Shown here one piece after another: positions 57,838-64,000 of a DNA stretch of 64,000 nt. The stretch's first letter is position 1. The number at the start of each line of letters is the position of its first letter. Position numbers and translations under genes: made by a program. The stretch spans positions 50,726 through 114,725 of the forward strand of contig NZ_JACCGK010000018.1 in the NCBI RefSeq assembly GCF_013416325.1, written 5' to 3'. The DNA comes from Vreelandella sedimenti (GTDB lineage Bacteria; Pseudomonadota; Gammaproteobacteria; Pseudomonadales; Halomonadaceae). The notes beneath the pieces are model-generated. The model saw only the letters and a list, made by a program, of their open reading frames with translations. It had not been told where the DNA came from and made no database searches.

Positions 57838-58527
57838 ATGCATATTCATCTGCTACAGCACGGCCCTGACCATGGCCCCGCCCGTTTAACCGATTGGCTA
57901 ACCAGTATGGGCCACAGTTACACCGTTTTTCATCTCTACGCAGGCGAGCTAACGCCCCGCCCAAACGAGTCTGATGCACTGATTATACTTGATGGCCCAG
58001 AAGAGCTACTCAGCCATTCACCGGCGTGGTTTAAAGCCGAAGATAAGCTCATCAACCGCTATTTGGATGGCCAAAAACCGCTGCTGGGTATTGGCGTAGG
58101 CGCCCATTGGATAGCCCAGGCGCTGGGCTCGGTGGTAGCGCCTGGTACCTATACTGAAACAGGCTGGCATACAGTCACCCTAGCGCCGGAAAGCTCGCTG
58201 GATTTACCCGAAACATTCACCGCTTTTATGTGGCATCGCTATGTTTTCAGTTTACCCGACGATGCACTGCCCCTCGGCGGTAGCGAAGCTGCACCGTTGC
58301 AAGGGTTTGCATGGGACAGAGGTCGTGTCATCGGCCTGCTGTGCCACCTGGAAGCCACCGCGGCTAGCGTAAAACAGCTGCTGGGCACAGCCGAGTGGCC
58401 TGGTGCGTCACCTTCCACTACCCGCTATGTTCAGGATGCGGCCCAAATATTAGAAGACCCCAACCGCTTTATTCACCTCGCGCCACAGCTCGACCGACTG
58501 ATGACCCAGTGGCTTAAAACAGCGTAA
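57838..58527 (+). CDS. Class I glutamine amidotransferase-like protein lacking the catalytic cysteine
   Basis: The 229-aa protein has the GATase fold, with GPEELLSHSPAWFKAEDKLINRYL and the nucleophile-elbow region LLGIGVGAHWIAQALG at residues 82-97. Active members have GxC at this point; here it is GIG (G86), so the cysteine is absent. The later His/Glu pair is kept as CHLEA (H170, E172). It is likely a binding or regulatory pseudoenzyme. It stands alone, divergent from DUF416 and convergent with mnmH. Confidence 0.78.
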   Translation: MHIHLLQHGPDHGPARLTDWLTSMGHSYTVFHLYAGELTPRPNESDALIILDGPEELLSHSPAWFKAEDKLINRYLDGQKPLLGIGVGAHWIAQALGSVVAPGTYTETGWHTVTLAPESSLDLPETFTAFMWHRYVFSLPDDALPLGGSEAAPLQGFAWDRGRVIGLLCHLEATAASVKQLLGTAEWPGASPSTTRYVQDAAQILEDPNRFIHLAPQLDRLMTQWLKTA

Positions 58528-58548
58528 CAGTAGCAAGCTATAAGGCCG

Positions 58549-59649
58549 TCAGCGGTTCCACTGCCTAGCGGCCGCTAGGCAGCTATTCCAATCGCCCACA
58601 TGAATCTCTGGCGGCGCAGCGGCGCGCTGCTTCTCTAAATGGTAGCGGTAGAGCGGGTCGTAGTACTCGGTGAGTAGCGGCGCGAGCCAGGCTTCATGGG
58701 CTTGGGGGTTGCCATGAGCATGCTCTTTGAATGCTAGCGCCTGCAGCCGCTGTAAGCGCTGAAGGCGCGCGTTACCCAAGCGTTTTCCTAGCCGGATAAG
58801 CGCATTACTTAACTGCGCCTGTATTAATTGCCAGCCTTGGTAGGCCCCATGACGAGCGGCATAGGCCTGCTCCAGGTCGATAATATAGTCCTGCTGAATC
58901 TGAGCAAGGCGCCAATCCAGCGGCATTTCGATACGCACCCGTGGCGCTTGCTGCTGCGCCCGCCAGAAGTTCAAGGGAATATTGGCGTTACCAATCTGAC
59001 GGGACTCATCTTCGATGACCAGCCCTTCCGTCAGCCCGATTAGCCGCTTGGCCAGCGCATGCTCAAAGTTGATTTGAGTAGCAGGCTCTTCAGGCCTACG
59101 TCCAAAAGCAGAGCCTTTGTGGTGCGCATAAGCTTCCAGGTCGACGCCGTTATCAAGCTGATTAATCAGCGCTGTTTTTGCACACCCGGTGAGCCCTGCA
59201 ACAACCAGCATTGGCTGAAACGCGGCCGTATCAATGCGCTCACAGAGCGCTTGGCGCATAGCTTTCCAGCCCCCCTCCAGCCGCGGCCTTGAGATACCGG
59301 CCTCTTCCAGCCACTGCTGAGCAATTTGCGAGCGCAGTCCACCGCGAAAGCAGTAAATCAATGCATCTGGGTATTCGGCTAAGTACTTCTGCCACGCTGC
59401 GACCCGAGCCTGCTTGACCTCACCGCTGACTAAACGCTCACCTAGCGCAATCGCCGCGGCTTGACCATGCTTCTTATAAGCAATGCCCACCTGATGACGC
59501 TCATCGTCGACCATTAAAGGCAGATTGACGGCACCTGGCAGCGCGCCCTGGGCAAACTCCACCGGGGCGCGCACATCTATTAGCGGTCGCTCTTCTCTGA
59601 TTAAACTCAATGCCGCCGGTGTGGTGGCTGGGATTGTGGCCAGTGTCAC
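58549..59649 (-). CDS. mnmH: tRNA 2-selenouridine synthase
   Basis: The 366-aa enzyme replaces sulphur by selenium in wobble 2-thiouridine of tRNAs for Lys, Glu and Gln, by way of a geranylated intermediate. An N-terminal rhodanese domain has the active cysteine in IYCFRGGLRSQ. A P-loop GLTGCAKTALINQL follows near residue 150. The ATG overlaps the selD stop by 4 bases. SelD supplies selenophosphate, so the two genes form a complete pathway. Confidence 0.95.
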   Translation of the reverse strand: MTLATIPATTPAALSLIREERPLIDVRAPVEFAQGALPGAVNLPLMVDDERHQVGIAYKKHGQAAAIALGERLVSGEVKQARVAAWQKYLAEYPDALIYCFRGGLRSQIAQQWLEEAGISRPRLEGGWKAMRQALCERIDTAAFQPMLVVAGLTGCAKTALINQLDNGVDLEAYAHHKGSAFGRRPEEPATQINFEHALAKRLIGLTEGLVIEDESRQIGNANIPLNFWRAQQQAPRVRIEMPLDWRLAQIQQDYIIDLEQAYAARHGAYQGWQLIQAQLSNALIRLGKRLGNARLQRLQRLQALAFKEHAHGNPQAHEAWLAPLLTEYYDPLYRYHLEKQRAAAPPEIHVGDWNSCLAAARQWNR

Positions 59650-60683
59650 CCGACCACCTCGATGGAGACTTTTCCCTGGCGCGCCTTCATGACGCCGAAT
59701 GACTGTAACGACAGACCGAATTCGCGGCCAATGCGCTCAACGTCATCCTCCCAGGCGGGGTCAACGCTGAGCAGCAGGCCGCCGGAAGTCTGGGGATCAC
59801 ATAACCACTGCCAGTGGGCTTCATCCATGGCCGGCAGGCTTTCCCCCAGCGCATCACGATTGCGCAGCGTACCGCCGGGCACAGCGCCTTGGCGGCGGTA
59901 GGACTCTGCCTCGGCCAGACGAGGCAACTTACGGAAATCAATCTGGGCCATGACATTACTGGCCTGGCACATTTCAGCAAGGTGGCCCGCCAATCCGAAG
60001 CCAGTGACATCAGTCATGGCGTTCACCCCTTTTACATCAGCAAGCTTCACACCAATGCTATTGGGCTTAAGCATCGTTTCACGGGCAAGCCCATGGTGGC
60101 CCATTTTCAGCAAACCGCGTTTTTCTGCCGTGGTTAGCATGCCCACGCCTAACGGCTTGGTTAAAAACAGTAGATCACCCGGCTTGGCGGTGCTGTTTAG
60201 CTTGAGTTTGTCCAGGTCGACTAAGCCATTTACCGCGAGTCCGAAAATCGGCTCGGGCGCATCAATGGAGTGACCGCCCGCCAGGGCAACGCCTAATTCG
60301 CGACATACGGCCTGGGCGCCGGCCATTACATCCCCCGCCACTTCAGCGCTTAGCTTATCCAGTGGCCAACCGAGAATACCTAACGCCATCACCGGCGTGC
60401 CGCCCATGGCGTAAACATCGCTGATGGCATTGGTCGCCGCAATACGGCCAAAATCGAAGGGATCATCGACAATGGGCATAAAGAAGTCCGTGGTGGCAAT
60501 CATGCCCCGCCCATCGCCCAGATCGTAGACGGCCGCGTCTTCGCGTCCTTGATTGCCGACGATAAGCCGCTTATGGCCCGCCGCTGGCCCTGCCTTGGCA
60601 AGAATGCCATCCAGTACGTCCGGGGCAATCTTGCAGCCACAGCCCGCGCCGTGGCTATATTGGGTCAAGCGAATCGAACTCAT
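59646..60683 (-). CDS. selD: Selenide, water dikinase (selenophosphate synthetase)
   Basis: The 345-aa enzyme makes selenophosphate from selenide and ATP. The N-terminal active site reads SHGAGCGCKIAP, with cysteine (C15) rather than selenocysteine and K18. TDFFMPIVDDPFDFGRIAATNAISD and MTDVTGFGLAGHL are typical. I chose ATG 60683 because GGAG lies 7 bases upstream. It is coupled to mnmH and follows radA by 56 bases. Confidence 0.96.
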   Translation of the reverse strand: MSSIRLTQYSHGAGCGCKIAPDVLDGILAKAGPAAGHKRLIVGNQGREDAAVYDLGDGRGMIATTDFFMPIVDDPFDFGRIAATNAISDVYAMGGTPVMALGILGWPLDKLSAEVAGDVMAGAQAVCRELGVALAGGHSIDAPEPIFGLAVNGLVDLDKLKLNSTAKPGDLLFLTKPLGVGMLTTAEKRGLLKMGHHGLARETMLKPNSIGVKLADVKGVNAMTDVTGFGLAGHLAEMCQASNVMAQIDFRKLPRLAEAESYRRQGAVPGGTLRNRDALGESLPAMDEAHWQWLCDPQTSGGLLLSVDPAWEDDVERIGREFGLSLQSFGVMKARQGKVSIEVVG

Positions 60684-60739
60684 CGTGTCTCTCCTTGGCA
60701 CTTGGGGAATATCATCAGTTTAGCCCAGTATCGTCCAGG

Positions 60740-62116
60740 CTACAGGGCGTCCAGTGCATCGCTGAGTTTATCAACAGCGATCACTTCCATACCCTTAGGC
60801 GCCTGCTTGGGTGCATTAGCGCGTGGCACAATGGCGCGGAGAAATCCGTGCTTGGCCGCCTCGGCAATGCGCTCTTGGCCACTGGGCACCGGGCGTATCT
60901 CGCCCGATAGTCCAACTTCACCAAACACCACTAGCTCTTTGGGTAGCGCGCGATTTTGCAGGCTAGAGACCACGGCTAGCAGCACCGCCAGATCGGCACT
61001 GGTTTCGAGCACTTTGACACCGCCGACGACATTCAAGAACACATCCTGGTCACCGGTAAACAACCCACCGTGGCGGTTAAGTACTGCCAGCAGCATAGCC
61101 AAGCGGTTTTGATCAACGCCGACAGCGACACGGCGAGGGTTGCCCAGCGCGGACTCATCCACCAGCGCCTGTACCTCTACCAGAATCGGCCGTGTGCCTT
61201 CCCAGACCACCATGACTAAACTCCCTGGCGCCTGCTCCTCCTGGCGAGAAAGAAAGATTGCGCTGGGGTTTTTAACCTCTTTAAGGCCCTGCTCAAGCAT
61301 GGCGAAAACACCTAGCTCGTTGACGGCGCCAAAGCGGTTCTTCTGCCCCCTCAGAGTGCGAAAGCGTGAGTCGGCGCCACCCTCTAATAGCAGCGAGGCA
61401 TCAATCATATGCTCAAGCACTTTGGGGCCTGCCAGAGTGCCGTCCTTGGTGACGTGCCCCACTAATAGCAGAACGGTGTTAGTCTTCTTAGCAAAGCGCG
61501 TTAGCGCCGCGGCTGACTCGCGCACCTGGGCAACGCCGCCGGGAGCAGAGCTGATATCTTCCAGATGCATGGTCTGGATGGAGTCAATCACCAGAATCTC
61601 GGGCTTCTCCCGTTCAGACACCGCCAATATGGTTTCCACGCTGGTCTCGGCCAACATTTTCAAGCCATTGGTAGGCAACTGTAGGCGGTGCGCACGCATC
61701 GCTACCTGGGAGAGTGACTCCTCACCGGTCACATAGAGGATACGCCGCTGCTGGGCTAACTTGCAGGCTGTTTGCAGCAGCAGAGTCGATTTGCCCGCCC
61801 CAGGATTACCACCCAACAGAACCGCTGACCCAGGCACCAACCCACCGCCTAGCACGCGATCAAACTCCGCGAAGGTGGAACTCATACGTGGTACTTCGCT
61901 AAGATCCACATTGCCCAGGTCGATCACTTCACGGGACAGATCACCCGCGTAGCCAGATCGACCGGGGGCTGTGCCACCACCAGGGCGAGTGCTCGCCAAG
62001 TGCACTTCACTGAGCGTGTTCCACTCTTGGCAACTGCTACATTGTCCCTGCCATTTACGGTATTCGGCGCCGCACTCGGTACACACAAAGGCGCTTTTGG
62101 CTTTGGCCACTGCCAT
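60740..62116 (-). CDS. radA: DNA repair protein RadA (Sms)
   Basis: The 458-aa helicase-like protein helps branch migration in recombinational repair. A zinc finger (C12, C15, C26, C29 in CTEC..CSSC) precedes a RecA-like core with Walker A GGNPGAGKSTLLLQ and the RadA hallmark GQKNRFGAVNELGVF. A Lon-like C-terminal domain follows (about residues 285-458). I chose ATG 62116, which gives the same length as E. coli RadA and follows AGGAG. It is upstream of selD-mnmH on the same strand. Confidence 0.97.
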   Translation of the reverse strand: MAVAKAKSAFVCTECGAEYRKWQGQCSSCQEWNTLSEVHLASTRPGGGTAPGRSGYAGDLSREVIDLGNVDLSEVPRMSSTFAEFDRVLGGGLVPGSAVLLGGNPGAGKSTLLLQTACKLAQQRRILYVTGEESLSQVAMRAHRLQLPTNGLKMLAETSVETILAVSEREKPEILVIDSIQTMHLEDISSAPGGVAQVRESAAALTRFAKKTNTVLLLVGHVTKDGTLAGPKVLEHMIDASLLLEGGADSRFRTLRGQKNRFGAVNELGVFAMLEQGLKEVKNPSAIFLSRQEEQAPGSLVMVVWEGTRPILVEVQALVDESALGNPRRVAVGVDQNRLAMLLAVLNRHGGLFTGDQDVFLNVVGGVKVLETSADLAVLLAVVSSLQNRALPKELVVFGEVGLSGEIRPVPSGQERIAEAAKHGFLRAIVPRANAPKQAPKGMEVIAVDKLSDALDAL

Positions 62117-62234
62117 TACACTCCTACTGTTGCTGTCACTAAGTGGCAACGTTCGCTGAGCTGCCGTTAGCATTCAATGTCATTAAGCACTTTTGACCGC
62201 TGCGTACTCTTTATCCATTAGTGCCAGCAAACAC

Positions 62235-62259
62235 AAAAGGCGGCCAATGGCCGCCTTTT
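62235..62259. terminator. Terminator after the NlpE-like gene
   Basis: AAAAGGCGGCC and GGCCGCCTTTT form a perfect 11-bp stem with a 3-base loop. It can act on both strands and separates the NlpE-like gene from radA. Confidence 0.88.
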
Positions 62260-62277
62260 GTACTACTGGCTAACGCC

Positions 62278-62724
62278 TTATTGACGCTTTAGCTGCAGCA
62301 TTTCACCATTTTCAAAGCGGCGACGCTCTGGGTCAATCAGCTCCAACGTGCTCTCATCAATACGCATGAAGTAGTAGATTTGACCATCGCCATCTGGCGT
62401 CAGCTCGTAAACAGTGGCATCTGGGTCAGAGGGTGTACCGGTCAGCACTTCCCAATTCCCCGCGTAGTTCTCATCCGGGGGAGTTTGGGGATGGTTACGG
62501 TAGCTGGCGTTCAATGTGAAGGTGCGCTCCTCGGCGGCACTCATATCTTCACCCACCATTGTGACATCCAGATCGATACCATCGCAGTTACGGCAAGGTA
62601 GCGAGCCCTGGTAATTTTGCTGGGCGGTAGCCGCTTCTTCTTGCTGCTGCTCCATGGGGCCGCTCGCACAGCCAGCCAGTAGTGCCAACATAGCCGAACC
62701 GGCCAGCAAACTCTTAAGTTGCAT
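62278..62724 (-). CDS. NlpE-like copper-resistance lipoprotein
   Basis: The 148-aa product has a lipoprotein signal (LLAGCASG, cysteine at residue 19), a Gln-rich linker and an NlpE N-terminal domain with YQGSLPCRNCDGIDLDVTM, containing the CxxC pair. The C-terminal domain of enteric NlpE is absent. In E. coli NlpE reports lipoprotein sorting defects and copper stress to CpxA. I chose ATG 62724 because AAGGAG lies just upstream. It stands alone. Confidence 0.85.
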   Translation of the reverse strand: MQLKSLLAGSAMLALLAGCASGPMEQQQEEAATAQQNYQGSLPCRNCDGIDLDVTMVGEDMSAAEERTFTLNASYRNHPQTPPDENYAGNWEVLTGTPSDPDATVYELTPDGDGQIYYFMRIDESTLELIDPERRRFENGEMLQLKRQ

Positions 62725-62890
62725 AGAGTGTCTCCTTAATCTCGTGTTGGACATCACATTTATTTACGCGCACTTATGACAGCATAACCGCTACAAGGTG
62801 CGACGCACACCCCTAGTGATGTGAATGCTTGCGCTAAGTTAGCCTTCAAGCGACCATGGTGTACCTTGCTAGGATAATCAGGTTACCCAC

Positions 62891-63949
62891 ATGAGCCAAT
62901 ACTGGAGTCCGGCCGTTCGCGAACTTACGCCTTACGTGCCCGGCGAGCAGCCACGCGAGCAGCTTGTTAAGCTCAATACCAATGAAAACCCTTACCCACC
63001 TGCGCCAGGTGTCGGTGAGGCACTGCGTGACTACGCGACCGATCATTTACGCCTCTATCCTGACCCCACCTCTAAAGCGCTGCGTGAAGCGTTGGCGGAG
63101 ACGTTTAAGGTAGCGAGTGGCCAAGTGTTTGTCGGCAACGGTTCAGATGAGGTGTTGGCGCTTGCCTTTCAGGCATTTTTCCGCCATGGCGCACCACTTG
63201 ACGTACCCGCCATCACCTATAGCTTCTATCCCGTTTACGCCAACCTGTATGGCGTTGAGCTGCGAAAGCATCCGCTCAATGAGCAGTGGGAAATCGATAT
63301 TGATGCGCTTGGAGCGGATACTAACCGCAGCGGCGTTATTTTCGCTAACCCCAATGCTCCTACCGGCCACGCGCATTCGCTTGCGGCTATCGAGGCGCTG
63401 CTAGAGCGCGTCACTGATCGAGTAGTGCTGGTGGACGAGGCGTATGTCGATTTCGGCGCAGAGAGTGCTGTTTCGCTGATTGATCGCTACCCTAACCTAC
63501 TCGTCACCGGCACGTTTTCTAAATCACGCAGTTTGGCAGGCTTGCGGCTAGGCTATGCGGTGGGCTCAGAGGAGTTGATCGATGGCCTGCTGCGGGTAAA
63601 AGACTCCTTTAACTCTTATCCGGTAGATAGTTTGGCAAGCTTAGTAGGCATCGCCGCACTCAAAGATGTCGAGCATTTTGAAGCCTGCCGCGAGCGTGTT
63701 ATTACCACCCGTGAACGCACTCACCAGCGCCTTGAAGCGTTGGGATTTGAAGTACTGCCCTCTAAGGCTAACTTTGTGCTCGCCCAGCACCCTGGCTACG
63801 AAGGTGCACAGCTATTTTCTGGCCTACGCGAGCGGGGCATTCTGGTGCGCCATTTTAACACCTCAGACCTCAACAACTTCCTACGCATCACCATCGGCAC
63901 CGATGATGAGATGGATAGTTTGATTGAAGCATTAGAGACGCTTCTCTAG
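62891..63949 (+). CDS. hisC: Histidinol-phosphate aminotransferase
   Basis: The 352-aa PLP enzyme converts imidazole acetol phosphate to histidinol phosphate. The PLP lysine is K211 (GTFSKSRSLAGLRLGYA). KLNTNENPYPPAPGV, RLYPDPTSKALREALA and VLVDEAYVDFG are family motifs. It lies 6.3 kb from the hisBHAF genes in the same orientation, with no other his gene between. The next region is a heptamer tandem repeat. Confidence 0.96.
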   Translation: MSQYWSPAVRELTPYVPGEQPREQLVKLNTNENPYPPAPGVGEALRDYATDHLRLYPDPTSKALREALAETFKVASGQVFVGNGSDEVLALAFQAFFRHGAPLDVPAITYSFYPVYANLYGVELRKHPLNEQWEIDIDALGADTNRSGVIFANPNAPTGHAHSLAAIEALLERVTDRVVLVDEAYVDFGAESAVSLIDRYPNLLVTGTFSKSRSLAGLRLGYAVGSEELIDGLLRVKDSFNSYPVDSLASLVGIAALKDVEHFEACRERVITTRERTHQRLEALGFEVLPSKANFVLAQHPGYEGAQLFSGLRERGILVRHFNTSDLNNFLRITIGTDDEMDSLIEALETLL

Positions 63950-63955
63950 TAAAGG

Positions 63956-64000
63956 GTGAGGTGTGAGGGGTGAGGTGTGAGGTGTGAGGTGTGAGGTGTG
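63956..64000. repeat. Heptamer tandem repeat GTGAGGT, running off the window
   Basis: Six full units (GTGAGGT, one of them GTGAGGG) and a partial seventh follow the hisC stop by 6 bases and reach the window edge, so the true length is unknown. Confidence 0.9.

Noticed and set aside
59646..60683. Possible selenocysteine codon in selD
   Set aside because: The active-site codon reads cysteine (GAGCGC) and the frame has no internal TGA.

Overview
The window looks like chromosome from a moderately halophilic gammaproteobacterium of the Halomonadaceae (Halomonas/Vreelandella type). Supporting signs are an ectoine hydroxylase (ectD), a BCCT compatible-solute transporter, a TRAP transporter, a FabY-type fatty-acid initiation enzyme as in pseudomonads, and a moderately GC-rich, densely packed core gene set. 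No rRNA, CRISPR array, integrase, transposase or prophage gene is visible.

Layout. 1-6.2 kb: the edge of an MFS transporter, a two-binding-protein/diguanylate-cyclase operon, a BCCT transporter and a small membrane protein. 6.2-13.1 kb (minus strand): AEC permease, glnE, dgkA, dacB, an SMR pump and a TrmB-like methyltransferase in one closely spaced run. 13.3-20.5 kb (plus): fabY-coaD-ferredoxin, a MATE pump, an AtoE-like short-chain fatty acid permease, an acyl-CoA thioesterase and a voltage-sensor-like membrane protein. 20.5-26.5 kb: a MocR regulator facing a LysE exporter across a palindromic operator; an I78 inhibitor; an entericidin; a HIT protein; and a lipoprotein-lipoprotein-DUF1007-NicO metal cluster with two adjacent Zur-like boxes. 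26.6-32.2 kb: glycerate kinase, Dps, PepD and TmcA. 32.5-39.8 kb: a TRAP transporter (dctPQM) and a ferric-iron ABC system (fbpB, fbpC, fbpA) with a Fur-like box. 39.9-48.4 kb: polA, thrB-speA, an FAH-family hydrolase, ectD and a META lipoprotein. 48.5-49.2 kb: paired DnaA boxes and a Thr-Gln-Phe tRNA cluster with its promoter, terminator and a tRNA-like relic. 49.2-53.6 kb (minus): yggX, mutY, an AsmA protein and a GNAT acetyltransferase. 53.8-57.1 kb: hisBHAF plus an outer-membrane barrel protein. 57.1-63.9 kb: DUF416, a glutamine-amidotransferase-like pseudoenzyme, mnmH-selD-radA, an NlpE-like lipoprotein and hisC. The window ends inside a heptamer tandem repeat.

How the genes work together. 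Most are housekeeping: nitrogen control (glnE), envelope (dgkA, dacB, asmA), fatty acid and CoA metabolism (fabY, coaD), DNA repair (polA, mutY, radA), tRNA modification (tmcA, mnmH/selD) and histidine synthesis. Accessory functions centre on osmoadaptation, metals and oxidative stress (fbpABC, NicO, dps, yggX) and import of organic acids or solutes.

The least explained signals are small. Four intergenic loci carry tandem repeats of 13-14 bp period with different unit sequences. Two consensus DnaA boxes sit as an 11-bp inverted repeat beside the tRNA cluster. Two Zur-like boxes lie inside the NicO cluster. Three protein families look atypical: a pore-less voltage-sensor-like protein, a GATase lacking its cysteine, and paired orphan binding proteins linked to a diguanylate cyclase. 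I found no clear-cut new multi-gene defence or mobile system.
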